NCBI GenBank assembly: GCA_001510575.1
Contig: LNGK01000003.1
Span: 2,767,369-2,831,368 of the forward strand
Length of the DNA: 64,000 nt
Direction: 5' to 3'
Origin: Knoxdaviesia capensis
Lineage: Eukaryota; Ascomycota; Sordariomycetes; Microascales; Gondwanamycetaceae
Positions within the stretch are counted from its first letter, which is position 1. Every line of letters begins with the position of its first letter. Shown here in pieces: positions 1 through 12,634 of the stretch. Position numbers and translations under genes: made by a program. The notes beneath the pieces were generated by a model, which had not been told where the DNA came from, made no database searches, and worked only from the letters and a program-made list of their open reading frames with translations.

Positions 1-977
1 AAGAGGGAGAAAAAAGAGAAAACAACGAGGGCCCTCAAAATGGTTCATCCCACTGTCGTTTAGAACCCTCCCTTTCTCCCCTTTGAAAAATACAAACAGG
101 CATAAATGATGACCCTTGTCAGAGCCGGCCGGCTGCACACAACCAGTCCCAGCAACTGACAAGATGGCCGAAAACGCGAGACACACAAGGATGGAAGAAA
201 AATACACGGGAACATGTTCCCCTCCCATGATACCCGAACAGTCACTCATCGCGGGGTACTGGGACAGAGAGAGAGAGAGAAGAGGATCGGTTCGGGATGA
301 ATTGAATCAATTGAGACAATATCAGCCCAAAAAAAGAAAGAGGCGACGAAAAGACGAGAGAGAAATGAGATAGATTGCGGCCAAGAAAAGAACAAAACAA
401 GGACAAAAAAAAAGAGATAGCGAAGACTTGTGTAGGAAAGTGTCAGAGTGAGCCAATGTAAGAAAAAAGAACTTTATTTCATCCTCCCAACGAAAACAGA
501 ACCCGTAGAAGCGACCATCACAAGCTTAAAAATAAAATCCGGGGCAATGCACAAAAAGCCGCAAGCCCAACGACAAGAGACAGGGGAGAAAAGGAGAAGA
601 GGAAAAGGAGAAAAAAAAAAGAGATGAATAAGACACTTATGTGCTGGTAATCACATGTCTGAGAACAAAAATAAAAGAAACTGGATATAAAAAGGAGTTT
701 GCGAAGTCGTGAGATCGTCTTGTCCACACCCGAACAAGGAGAATCGAGGGAGACAGTCGTATATTACTTTGGGCAACAGATCGAGGCCCTTGGAGATTAG
801 GTACGACGAGGAGGAAACGGCGAGGGGGATGTTTCGTCATCAAGGAAGCAGAGTAATTAGATGTGGTAGACTTTTTAGTTTCGGTGTGGTTTCTTCGACA
901 ATGGGATGAGTATCGTGAAGGGCGGTGATGTACGATTATTGTCGATAGCGAGGCGAGAATCGGGTCATGGTGTGTGT
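1..977. other. 3' flank of the Gbeta gene, no gene seen
   Basis: This stretch lies downstream of the Gbeta stop codon, which is on the minus strand. It is purine-rich on the plus strand, with A/G runs around 345-420 and 585-630, and so pyrimidine-rich in the direction of Gbeta transcription. Only short, poorly composed open frames are present on both strands, and none resembles a known family. It probably contains the Gbeta 3' UTR and the edge of the next intergenic region. Confidence 0.6.
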
Positions 978-2672
978 TTAGTAGGCCCAGACCTTGAGCT
1001 GCAAGTTGGGAAAAGAGGGTGGTTAGATACGAGCAATACATGCAGATAGTGTCGGAAATGGTATTGGAATGAAGCATACCTGAGAATCCCACGATCCAGT
1101 GCACAAACTTATGCCGTCGTTGCTGACACCGAGGCAGCTCACCCGATTCTCGTGGCCCACAAGCGAGCCAACCTTCTCGCCACGGGTGACATCCCAAACC
1201 TAAAAGTAGTTGTTAGTGGATGCGTGCCATGATAATTATCCCGACCGGGACGGGTAGAAGCACGTATGGGTTCACATGCTCGCCGGAGCACTGCGATAAA
1301 GCTTACCTTGCATTCGAAATCGTCATAACCAGCGAACAGAAGACGTCCAGAGACGGATGTCGCGACCGAGGTAATACCACAGAGAATCGAATCCGACTGT
1401 CAGAGAGCATCAAAAACAGGTTAGCAAATGAACGCGAAAAACGAAATACCGTCTCATGCAAGATACACCCAAGAGAGAGTGGACATACGCCGTAGATGTT
1501 CAGCTCGCGGTCGGCGCGGATATCGAACAGGCGGCAGGTGGCATCGTCGGAGCCGGTGACGAACGAGTGGCCGTCGGGGAAGAACTGGATGGCGTTGATA
1601 TCGGACTCGTGACCGGAGAAGGTTTGCACGGCCTTGCCAGCGCGGATATCCCACAGCTTGGCGAACGCATCGCAAGCACCGGAGATGAAGGTGTTGGAGT
1701 TTGTGGGGTTGAGGCTGATGCTCATGACGTCGCCGAGATGGTCGGCGAACTCAACCTCGCGCTGGCCGGTCTCGATGTTCCACTTCATGCAGGTCATGTC
1801 ACCGGACGAGGTGAGGATGCTCTTATCGTTGATGAACCGGCAGCACGACAGATAGCCGGCGTGTCCAGACAGCTCACGATGAACGCGGGTAGGACCGTCC
1901 CGTTGTTGGTTCAGGTTGTAGATAGAGCAGATGTTATCGAGACCACCGCAGGCGACAAAGTTGCCAGACGGCGAGTAGGCGCAGGTCATGACCCACGATG
2001 ACCGTAGGGGAATGGCGTGCACCTTGTTGGTTGTGTAGGCGTCCCAGATGATCAGCTTTCCGTCCTGGGAGGCGGACACGAGGTGTCTCCGGTCGGTCGA
2101 CCAGTGCATGGCGTAGATCTTCGCAAGATGGCCCTTTAGAGTCCGCTTCGGCTTCATCAATTGGTTCTTAGGAATGGGATCATGGGCTTGCTGAGCAACT
2201 TGGCGAACTATTGATATCAGAGAACACACGCGGTTAGTTACTATTGTGGCCCTCCATTGGTTCTAGCTCGCGGTATATCACTTTCTGGGGAGAGGAATGG
2301 ATGGATGTGTCGAAGGGGGTGATCTTGTGGGGAAGTCATTGATAGCTGGCAATTGGATAGTTGATAATGGGGCGTTGTATATCACGGGTATATCGCGAAC
2401 AATGAACGCAGCCGCATCCCGATTATAACGCCGCCATGCGCCAAAGAAACCGCATTTTCATCTACACGTGAAATGAAAGACCACCCGAGATGATCGATCC
2501 GATGATAAGGAACTCATGGCATTGAAAAGAACTTACGCGTAGCATCGGCAAGCTCGTCCTTCTTCCGCTTAATTCTGTCCTTGAGGGTCTCGGCTTCACG
2601 GCGCGCCTGCTGAATGCGCGACTGCATGGCCTCGGGCGACACATCGCTGGAACCGGAGGCGTGGGCGTTCAT
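978..2672 (-). CDS. gnb1: Heterotrimeric G protein beta subunit (WD40)
   Basis: This is the Gbeta subunit, which pairs with Ggamma and Galpha at the plasma membrane and relays receptor signals for growth, conidiation and mating. Five exons on the minus strand give an in-frame product of 361 residues: 2672-2537, 2207-1489, 1396-1307, 1199-1080 and 998-978. All introns have GT-AG ends (GTAAGT, GTATGT, GTAAGC and GTATGC donors). Residues about 12-45 form the N-terminal coiled coil that binds Ggamma ([20 protein letters not shown]). Seven WD40 blades follow, with [71 protein letters not shown] and GSWDSQLKVWAY. The last exon encodes only LKVWAY plus the stop. The length fits the family (about 340-360). 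The first intron is long (329 nt) and the others are 81-107 nt. The gene is divergent from the RCC1 gene 6.3 kb away. Family identity is very secure; the start fits the family but could shift by a few residues. Confidence 0.96.
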
Positions 2673-2999
2673 CGTGGATGGTTGTGCGCTTGGAATTTAC
2701 GGGTGGGTTGCGGATAGCGGGGAAATGTGTCGCTTAGTCGTCCTGGTGTTGTTGTCGTCGTCGATTCGGGAGCCGAATACACTACGTAGATCGGGCGGAC
2801 GGACGAAAAGGAATACGGAAAACAAAGGCTATCGGCTTTGTTTTCTCCGGCCCGGTGAGACGCGGCGAACGGCGAAAAGGGTGACAAGAAAGGGGCGGAG
2901 AGAGAAGCGATATGATATGTCGTAGGCAAAGGGCGTTGCGGAGGGATGAAAAGGGGGAAGGATAAAACACAATAAATAAAAACAACGTTTAAGAGAAGT

Positions 3000-3400
3000 T
3001 TAAAAAGACAAGATAGAAGGAAAAAAAATCCCAATGAAGGGGGTCAAGAAAAGAGAGGAAATGAAGAAATCGTGACCTGTACACACAAAGTACTGGATAA
3101 GAAAATTGACGATGGACACTGGATGAAGAAAGGAAGAAAAAAAAGAAGAGGACGGGAAAAAAGTGTGGATGGAGGAAAAGAGAGAGAAAGGAAGAGATTG
3201 GCAAGAGAAGCTGGGCGAGACAGAATGAGAACAGACCAAGTTTGATTGGGGGAAGGAAGTGGACGGCGAATTGGGATTTTCTGGGGGTTGCTGCTTGGAT
3301 AGTCGCAAGGAAGGAGCCAAGGGCAGCGAGGAAAAAAAACGGGGGAAGGAGGGAGCGAGAGAAAGGGAGGGAAGGAACAAGCTGGGGGAAAAACCGACCA
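3000..3400 (-). promoter_or_regulatory. Pyrimidine-rich leader/promoter tract of Gbeta
   Basis: The plus strand here is almost all A and G (for example around 3120-3215 and 3310-3410), so the minus strand, which is the Gbeta sense strand, is a long C/T tract. CT-rich stretches just upstream of start codons are common around transcription starts in filamentous ascomycetes. The position about 0.3-0.7 kb upstream of the start codon fits. The exact transcription start cannot be read from sequence. Confidence 0.45.
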
Positions 3401-5122
3401 GGAGGGAAAAAAGAAGGCTAGGTACCTGACAGTGCGAAAAGCCCGAGAACGGACTCCAGGCTGTTACGCGAACGAACCAGGCTGGGGGGAGAGCCAGTCA
3501 GGGTTTTTAGTGTCAGCAGCCCAGTGATGAGTGACGGCTGTGTGGCTTTGGGGATGAAGCGAACAGGATAATTTACCAGAGGTTTTCTCTACAAAGAACT
3601 TAACAAATTTTCTTCTGATCGATAACGGTGTCTCAATTGAGGGCGAACTGGGCTTCGTGTGAAGCACCAGGGACAGACATACGGCTGTGGCTGACAAGGG
3701 AGATCTTATCTGCTAGCACAGTACGGGCGGTACCGCACACTGGGGAAGTACAAGACACAAGAGATTAGGAACGACAAGCAAGAGTTCAATTTCAACGGGA
3801 AAGAAGCAGCACGAGGCAGGAGCAGAGAACGAGAGCAAGGAAAGAGCGCGTGAAATTGGGCGAAAGCGAAGCACCGGCAGAAACAGAAAGAGCGTTCAAG
3901 CTCCGGTACTTCCTTCCATTATAGGCTGCACCGGCGTTTATACGGGTTTGTTTACAGAGGCAATTGAAGCTTCTTGGGGAAGGCTAAAGGAAGAGAGAGA
4001 GAGAGAGAGAAAAAAAAAAAGAGAGAAAAGAAACGAGAGCTGGCGTTCTGGGCACAAACTATTGGTACATGCAGCGAACGTGCTGAATATGGAAAGGCCG
4101 CGCCCAGGGATGCAGGCTGGTGAAATGGGCTCTTTTTCTTCTGTTCTGATTTTGGTGCAGCTTTCTTGGATCAGGGATATAAGCAAATGAACTTCTGTGC
4201 AAGCTGGAGGAACTTTGCCCTGCTCTAAGTACTGCACTGGTGTGGTACTCAATCGTGGTCCGCGAAGACTAAGTCCCTAGGCTGTAGCAGGAGAATTACG
4301 GCCTTTGAAGAGAGAGCGAAATACCAGAACAGGGTACATCAGACGGCTTCATGCAGTACTTCGTTAGCGGCGGGGACTTGGTGGGGAAAGCAGGTACCGT
4401 CCTACCCGACAGCTGTAACTCTGTTGGGTCCAACTCATTCCGACATAACCAGCAGATTGGATGGACCTGTTGCGCCCCTAATAATAATAATAATAATCGT
4501 AATATACGTCGGCAGACTTTGGGTGTGTTCGAATTTTATATGTTCGATGGGCACACCGACGCCAAAGCCCGGCGCGTGTTCTCGAACATTAGACGGGAGA
4601 AAGAAGAACAAAACCCGCTCGGGAGAAGGAAGGAGGAACTTGCGCTCGTCCTTTCCTTCTTCTTCTTCAACGTTTTGAATAGCGTCGGCCCGAGCTCTCC
4701 GACTTAGTTTTGTTCGAAGCTGACGGCGGCGGCACGGCCAGCGTCGAGACAAAGGGAAGCAATGGAGGGAAAGGGGAGAGAGAGGCCAGTGTTATAAGTG
4801 GGAGACTTTGAAGTTCGTGTAGTGGCTTCGCCGGTGGTCTCTTGGGCTGAGTATCCTAAGGACTTTTCTTGCAGACAAGACCTGGTGATGGACAGTGGAC
4901 ACACTCGAAATACCCGCCAGTTTGTGTGTTTGGCTCGGGACTGTCCATCCAGCTGCTTCTCCCCGGCCTATAATCAGATTGCAATAGAAATGTGCAGTTT
5001 CGTGGCCCGTTCCGCCTAGTTGCCCGGCCTGGCTACTACCGAAGCCAGGTCTGGCTGGCGAAGATAGTGCACATAGTGTACAGTACTGTACTGGAGAGAG
5101 ACGGGGAAAGGACATCACAGAG

Positions 5123-5149
<27 letters not shown>
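5123..5149. repeat. (AC)n dinucleotide microsatellite
   Basis: An uninterrupted run of about 13 AC units lies in the Gbeta-RCC1 intergenic region. It falls in no supported gene. Confidence 0.9.
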
Positions 5150-5153
<4 letters not shown>

Positions 5154-8100
5154 CAACCGTGGTCGCGGAGATTTGGCTCACGAAGTGATTCCCGGGAGCA
5201 GACTTGCTTGCTGGTTGCTGCTGCTTGTTACCGGTCTCCCGTCCTCGCCCAACCATGGGCCACTCCCACCCGGTACCGACGGAATCGCAACCGAGGACCA
5301 GCCATACCTCTTGTTTTTTTTCTTTCTCTTTTTGTCACACGTAAACCCGCAAGATTGCCCTCAGTTCCCTTTTTGGCGTGGTCTCTGGGCCCCCGACACG
5401 AAGAAAAGCGAGAGTGCCTGTGTGGCCTTCTAGCGAAGAGCTAGCAGGTCGAACTACTGTATTCAACCTCGGCCGTCCATCTGCTTGGTCGAGGTTTGGA
5501 CAACCGCAGAGGAGCAGAAAAAAAGGGACGGACTCTTCCGTCAGAGCGGTCCATGCACGGATTGACTGCTCAATGTGGCTTAGTTGGGGTTGGTAGCTTG
5601 GGTTGAGTTGAGTTATCTGATATCGTGCTATCTGACTTATTTGGCCTCCAATTTTTGGTATGTCCAGTGCGTGCGGGAGGGGGCTCAGTATGGAGAGGAT
5701 CACCGAACATGCAATCGCGATGGTATGTTGTTATGCCTGGGGGCTGGCTATAGAACGGAAATCGAGTATCAAATACGATTAAGCTTTTGGAAACGGATCT
5801 GGTTTCTGCTGTGAGTGCAACAACGTGCATATACAGAAGCAGGACGAAGTCTAAAAGGCCTTTCTCCAGTGGAGTGAGTGTACTGTATGTCACCCTCACC
5901 CTCACATCTCTTCGGCTCCGATACAAAGAGAAAGCGAACGAACAAAGGCCCCCTGCCCGCCCCAAAATACAGGTGGTCCCGCCCACCCCTGGCTTTTCTT
6001 CGTCTTCTCTGCTGCATCTTCAAATTTTCTTTTTTTTCATGAGTCTAACCCAGCAGCCCAGATCCCGGTCGATGATATGATAAACCCAGCAACGTCCAAA
6101 ATTGGGGTTTTGGGTGTGTCTCTTGCCGGGATGGTGAGATTTCGTAATTTTGAGTAAATTTCTCCAAACGTCGGGGTTTTTTTTGTCTTTCTTTCTTCCT
6201 GGATCTGAGCTTGGGTATAGGGGAAGCTGAGCAATGAGCATCTTTCGCTGGTGTTCACCGTTGTGCACAGGCGGACACCCTTCGCTCAGCGCGAACAGCG
6301 ACCCAGCTAAAATGACCGAACATGGGGGGACGAGAGAGGAGGAACTTGTGCACCGCAAAGAGCGGACTCCATCTCCATTTCCATCTCTGTCCCTTCCCAC
6401 TTCTCTTTCCCTTCCTTTTCAGGGGGGGCCAAAGCTTCTCCGCCCGCGAACAACCGCCCATACCACCCCCGATCTTATGGCGACGACGATGGTCACAAAA
6501 TCTCAGTGGGCCGCATATCTCTGTGCGGTTTTCTGTTTTTGCCTTGTGCTGTTTTCGTTTCTTGCATATCGACTGTAACCCATCAGCGTATATTTCTCTG
6601 GCTTTTTTAATGTCGACTGACCCACTATCTGTGCAATCAATGGAACGGCCAGGGGGCCCTTCGTAGCAAAGAAAATTAAACCCCATATAAAACGAACAAA
6701 AGAAAAAGGAGAGAAAGACGCACGAATCGCACACACAATCCTTCGGTATGCTGTTGTGCTATTCTACGCACATGTGCGGTATATGCAGTTATGCATTGAC
6801 AGGGCGGCAGATTGTCCCTCGAGCGTTGCACATCACGCTAAGACGGGTGAGTGAGAAACAGATTGCGTTTGTACAACACATCTTGCTATAGGAAAGTGAA
6901 GAGAGCAGTCCTATGTGCCTGTGGCACCAAGTATCACCTCTGATACTCCCTCCGGAACGCCTTTCCTCTTGCTCGTACCCAGAACCTACCAGAGACGATA
7001 CTGGAACATGATTCGCATTTTTGTGCAGCCATGCACGTAACGGCTAATTGCAGCTAGCGAGGGGGGTCCCTGAACAGCAGCAGCCGCACCAGGTGCCTGA
7101 ATCTGTCCTCCCAAGCCAGTAAGGAACTGGTGATGCTGGGGAAAGGTCGACAGGAGAGGCGAGCAGAGGAAGCCTCTCCTCGACTTCACGCCCGCGACGA
7201 AACCGCGTTTGTCTCACCCGCAAAGGAAAAAGGAAGATAGACAGAAACCAGCCAGCATGAGACCGGGCCACCGTCCGGAAGATGCAGCTACAAGCCCACT
7301 CACAAAAGGAACCGCGAACACACACGCTGGGCTTATCACGAAGACTAGCACAGTACACAGACAGTGCCGCGAACGGTACCCCTTTTCACCAACAGCCCCC
7401 CCCAGCACCACCAAAGACATAAAAACGAAATTGGGGCTTCTGACATCTTGGTCAGCGCTGCAGCCTGTGTCCATGTCCTGCGGGAGAGTCGCACAGCGAC
7501 GAAATTTCGCAATGATCTGGCCTGGCTGGGCGGGCTGGTAATATCCAACCCGGAGTATTTTCCCTTCACCGCGCTCAGACCCTGACGTGCAACGCAGAAC
7601 ACAGGCGCTGACTGGCCCCCTGTTGAAGGATCTTCGCGAATTGAGACGTTTAGATTTCCTTCGTGTCCGTGTGGCTTCTTGCTTTTCTAGAACATGGAGC
7701 TTTTCGCGCTCTTTCTATTACAGTATTAGGGCCGCCCTCGCAGGTCGCAACTTCCAATAGAACCCCCGAACTCCGCTGGCCGTAATATTCCCTACCCATG
7801 CACTTAAAACCGGGCTGGCAATAGAACACCAGATGCAGTGGAAGGAGGGCGGCTGGCTCCTTCCATACCCAATCCCGCATCCCGGCCCCACTATCCCATT
7901 CCCCCTCCGTTCGCTCCCCGGGCTTCCGCTCCCGCATCCGATTGTGTCCGCCGGGCTGGCGTCGAAAGAACTCCTGTTTCTGTGAGATTCTCAGTCTCGG
8001 CGTGTTTGAGGCTGTGCACTGGACGTTCCCTACCACACTGACATATCTCGAGGCAAACATTCTGCATCCCTCGATCTGGATCCTGCGCTGCAGGAAGCAA

Positions 8101-9022
8101 ACAACACCTACGAACTAAAATAAGGATGTCACACGGAAAAAAACATCTCCCCAAGACGGGTTTAGCTCTTGCTGCCACTCGTTCCTGAAGGGATGGAATG
8201 CACGCAGGAGGGTCAACCCTCTTTTCCTCGCCGTCCTCCGGGGAATTAGATGTGTTCTGTCGCTGGCCAAGGGTTTCTTTTCTTTGTTCCTTTGTTGCCC
8301 GCCGAGGGATAAATCTGCCCTTTCGGTGGGAGTGTCAGATGGACCTTTTCGCCTGCTAGATTTGTCCCATGATATCTCAAATTGTGAGAAGCTACCAGAA
8401 GAGAGGCACTGGACATGCCTTGTAGGTGTCTGTATCGGTTATCACATCCGAAAGCACATATGTATATCCAGTCATGCTGCGCATGGCTATTGCTATACCA
8501 ACGAAAACCCCCCCCAATGCAGTGCATTGTAGATCCCGCAGATACTCCCCTCAACACTACCGCTCTTGGTTCTCTTCCTGGCGGTCACATTCCCCCCCAG
8601 CCCAAATGTAAATCCTTTGTCCTCCATCCAAGGGAGACAAGCGCAGTCCACCCACCGTCCGTGTCGAGTCTCCGAAAATAGAACATATACATAGTAGCAC
8701 ATTCCGTAATCGAGAACGCAGGGCCGCCCGAGGGGACTCAAGAAAGTTTGATGCCCGTGCTCTCCTCATTGAAATGGAGGCCGAGCCTGGAGTGTGGGAC
8801 ACGGGGCATATAACATCCCACTCTCTTCCACCGCGGCCTTGCGGAACAGGAGAGACTCTAGTATCTTCTATTGTCTCTGTTTTTCTTCACTTGAAGGACA
8901 ACGTATCTGAAACCTTGACAAGGCGTCCCCATTAGGACAGCGCTCACTTCTACAAGTCCGGGGTTGGCCGTGCCTACCCATACACCGACCACTACGCGCG
9001 CCATACCGAGGGGACAGCAACC

Positions 9023-11107
9023 ATGGCTCGCGATGCTGGTGACAGGACGGCTGGCCAGACCGACGATACTGACTCCGAGACCAACACGGATACCACTACC
9101 GACAGCAGCACCGATACCGACACCGATACCGACGAGGATGAAGCTACAACTACAGCACCACGCGAGACTGGCAACGCACGGCCGGCCCAGATGGCACAGA
9201 CCAACTTCCGCGGCGTTCCAGCCACTCCCCAAATCGTTATTACCGTAACAAAACCAGGCGCGTCCCGCGCTGCTCCCATCTCGCTCGACACTGACACCGA
9301 CACAGACACCGAGAGCAGCGGTACCACCAGCGACTCCACCGACAGCAGCGACAGCAGCGACTCTACCGAGAGCAGCGACGACCACACCGATGCCGAATCC
9401 ACAATCGCAGCCCCCCAGAAGAAGGACAGCGGCGCACGCAACACAGCCCGGAACTCATCTGTCAAGACCGAGCACTTCATTACCGTGCCCAAACCCGCCG
9501 ACATCGAAGCCGCCGCGACGAAAGCCGCCGCTCAACTCGCCCGCGAAGACGCCAATGCCGCTGCCGCCTCCGCCCGCAAAAAAACCCCGAAGAGTACCCA
9601 GAATCGCCGCCGCCTGCGCAGCGACGACGCAGAGGACGACGAAGAGGAAACCATCACGCTCCCGCCGAAGAAACGCGGCCGCGGACACAACGCCGAGTTG
9701 AACGCGCGGCCCAGCGCCAAGACCGCCGTCTTCGTTGCCGGCACCGGCCTGCGCGGCGAGCTCGGCACCGACGCGCACGGGACCAAACTTGTCGTGGTCG
9801 CCCGCACGCCGGTGCCGAATGCGGCGCTGTCCACAGCGTCTATCGGCATCGTGCAGTTGGCCGTCGGCCGCAACCACTGCATCGCGCTGGCCCACAACGG
9901 CGGGCTGTACACGTGGGGCTCGAACCTGCTTGGCGCGTTGGGCCGGCCCACGTCGGAGGGCTCACGGATGGAGGCGCACCGGACGCTGGGGCCGGCGGCC
10001 GTGCTGCGGGCGTCGCAGCGCGAGTGTCTGCCCGCCCTGGTTCCCGGTATAGAGGCGATCACGGCGCCGATTACCCAGGTGGTGGCGACCGACCACGCGT
10101 CGTTTATCCTCACGGCGTGTGGCGATGTGTATGGCTGGGGGTCGTTCATGGTACGTGCCAACTGCACCATCTTTCGAGGTTTCGTGATAGTCCATGATAA
10201 CTAATACCAATTATTGATCTCGCCTTCATCGTAGGGGGACAGTGGAGTCCTCGGATTCGTCCGCCCAAAAACGAAGCAAGAACCAAGTCTCCAGGAGAAA
10301 GTGCGCAGGAAGCCTATGTGGATCCCGGAGCTCGCAAACGTCACGATGCTGTCCGGCGGGGGCAACCACATGCTCGCGCTGAACACAAAGGGCGAGGTCT
10401 GGGTCTGGGGCGCCGGGTCGCAGGGCCAACTGGGCCGCCGGCTCGTAGCGCGCCACAAACTCGAAGGCCTCGCGCCGTGGAAAGTGACCATCGACAAGGG
10501 AGTTAAGTTTAAGCGTGTATGGGCCGCCTTCCAGAACAGCTTCGCCCTGGACTCCAACAACCAGGTGTGGGGCTGGGGGTACAACAACTTCGGCCAGGTC
10601 GGCGTAACGGTGGACCAGGCCGACGGCGAGTCGGCGTTCGACGTGACCAAGCCAGTGGTCATTCCATCCCTGAAGGGCCATGCCGTCAAGCAGATCTCCG
10701 GCGGGCTCGAACACACGCTGATGTGCACGAAATCCGGCGAAGTCTGGGGATGGGGCCGCTGCGACGGCAGCCAGCTTGGAGATGTCGTAAAGGAGGACGC
10801 CGAGGACCCGGACGACGTGGAGGTGGATGAACGAGGCTTGCCACGGTGGTTCAAGTCGCCTATAAAGATCCCGGGTGCACCATCGGCGGCATATGTCTGC
10901 GCCGGATATGACAGCAGCTTCATCGTCACCAAAACTGGACAGGTATATGCCTGGGGCCATGGCGGCGGATTCCGGACTGGCTTAGGCCGTGACTCGATTA
11001 TGAAGGAACCAACGCTGATTCACAACGCAAAGGCATTCCACGGGAAGAAGATGAAATCAGTGGGGTCCCGTGGGAACTTTGCGGTGTTCACCAGCACCGG
11101 GGGGTGA
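9023..11107 (+). CDS. pim1: RCC1-type Ran guanine-nucleotide exchange factor
   Basis: This is the probable chromatin-bound GEF that loads Ran with GTP, the source of the nuclear RanGTP gradient for transport and spindle assembly (fungal Pim1/Prp20/Srm1). There are two exons, 9023-10150 and 10235-11107, joined in phase 0 across an 84-nt intron (GTACGT donor, TAG acceptor), giving 666 residues. Residues 1 to about 235 are low complexity: acidic D/T/S repeats (TDTDTDTDEDE, then an S/T/D tract near residue 100) and a basic nuclear-localisation-like PPKKRGRG at 214-221. The rest is a seven-bladed propeller with the RCC1 signature: LYTWGSNLLGALG, VYGWGSF/GDSGVLGF, VWVWGAGSQGQLG, VWGWGYNNFGQVG, VWGWGRCDGSQLG and VYAWGHGGG. 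The protein is longer than typical fungal members because of the acidic N-terminus. The ATG has a good context (CAACCATGG). Other RCC1-repeat proteins are possible, but the NLS plus a single propeller points to the Ran GEF. Confidence 0.93.
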
Positions 11108-12610
11108 GGGAATGTTTTCATCTGACGATTTCTAGACTTGAGTGTCCTAGTTACACACCTGCTCTTCGCAGGACCGTGAACCGAGCTTCTCCGATCGCCA
11201 GACGAGCTCAAACGGCTCATCACATGAAAGCTGGCGGCCGGTTAAAGATCTGACGCCCTCGGTACAGACAAAAGCCGCGTTCACTGGATCCGCTGTGCAA
11301 CCTCGACCGCCATAACCGAAAGTCACTGGCCGATTCACAGTGCCAGCCTATCGAATACGGCCGAAAATCCCCGGACTCCCGCCAAGGCCGTACAACACAC
11401 AGCGGTGCTGTCCCTCTTTATTCGCATTCCTGGGCTTCGGGAAAGGGAACATGACGATGTGTGAGATTACAGACAGAAGATGATTGTGCAGCACGGTGGC
11501 CCAGTGGCAAAAGGGCTTCGTGTGGCACATCGTACAAGCCAGTTTGGAGATCGCAAGGCAACGCTGCACAGGTGCGCCAACCACCAAGTGAGGAGAGGCC
11601 GTGAGAACTTCCCACGACCCAACTGTTCAACAAGCTAAGCGGGCTGGCAGAGGAAAAAGCGAGAGAAAATCATCGACCCGGGTCCAGACACGGCAAAGAG
11701 CGGATGAACACGACGAAAGAGGCAATGGCGACGGCCGGAGGTGGCGGTGGACGACGGAATTTAGTGATAGGCCACTAGAGAGAGAAAAGAATAAAAAGAG
11801 GCAACAATGACGACTCGTCCGGATCGGACGGCACGAGAATCCTGGCGCACAAAAGCTCGGCCATAGTGAGAGCGCGAGAATCACAATCGAATGGTTTCAT
11901 TTGCCAGCGGCCCAGAATAGAAGGTCTGTGAAAGAAGACCGAAGAGAAGAATGGAAAAAGAAGAAGGATAGAAATAACAAGTTGAAGTAAAAGCAGAAGG
12001 ATCAAGCTGGAGACGCGACCTAAGCACGAATAACCCACAGAAGGCAACACAAGAGATCATCGGGATCTTGGCGATGGAAGCAGATTGGCTGAGAGGATCC
12101 TGACAGAAACAGTCAAGGGGGGTTGGAAGCCACAAAAGTCAGGAGAAAAAAAAAGAAAGAACAAAGAAAAAGAGATCAAGATAAACGGATCGATCCCGAA
12201 AAAATGACGGATCAGGCCAGGTTCAGACCAAAAAGCCAAGACGGCCAAGTGATTTACATCATAGCTTCTGAAGATGCTAAGCTTTCGCCAAGCGAAACGG
12301 GAACGACATGACAGACGACGGAAAAAATCCTGGTTGCACGTCATGGAAGGAGAAGAACAAGAAGGAAGAAGAGCGATGTCCGACTTGCTGAGTTGAGACG
12401 TTGGGGTGAAATCGGGGAAAGATGGAGCTGGTTGCTGAGAAGGTGAGGCTAAAGATACAGTATCACCAGCAGGACACAGGATGTAGTATGGTCATAAGGG
12501 TTCGAACTTGACGTGTTAGGGTTTGAAGGGCTTATGGGCCGTCGAGCCGGGACTTGCACGGAAGTAGGTGAAGAGGAAAGAAACACTCAAAGCACGCAGC
12601 ATTTCAAAGC

Positions 12611-12634
12611 ACGCGGCATGGGTGCATGCCGCGT
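12611..12634. repeat. Perfect 10-bp inverted repeat
   Basis: The arms ACGCGGCATG and CATGCCGCGT flank a 4-base loop GGTG. Each arm includes GCATG/CATGC. It lies in the intergenic region and no gene supports a coding explanation. Confidence 0.85.

Larger units (their letters stand above)
2673..9022. other. Intergenic region between divergent Gbeta and RCC1 genes
   Basis: This is 6.3 kb with no convincing gene on either strand. The part next to Gbeta (about 2880-3400) is purine-rich on plus, so pyrimidine-rich in the Gbeta sense, as expected for a fungal leader and core promoter. Low-complexity elements include a GA run near 3990-4035, AAT repeats at 4479-4497, an AC microsatellite at 5123-5149 and the palindrome GTACAGTACTGTAC at 5078-5091. 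Short frames of 60-160 codons occur on both strands but look random and overlap one another. I cannot exclude noncoding transcripts. Confidence 0.6.

Noticed and set aside
12495..12510. GGGTTCGAACTTG, which resembles a tRNA B box
   Set aside because: No A box, acceptor stem or anticodon arm can be placed at the right distance on either strand.
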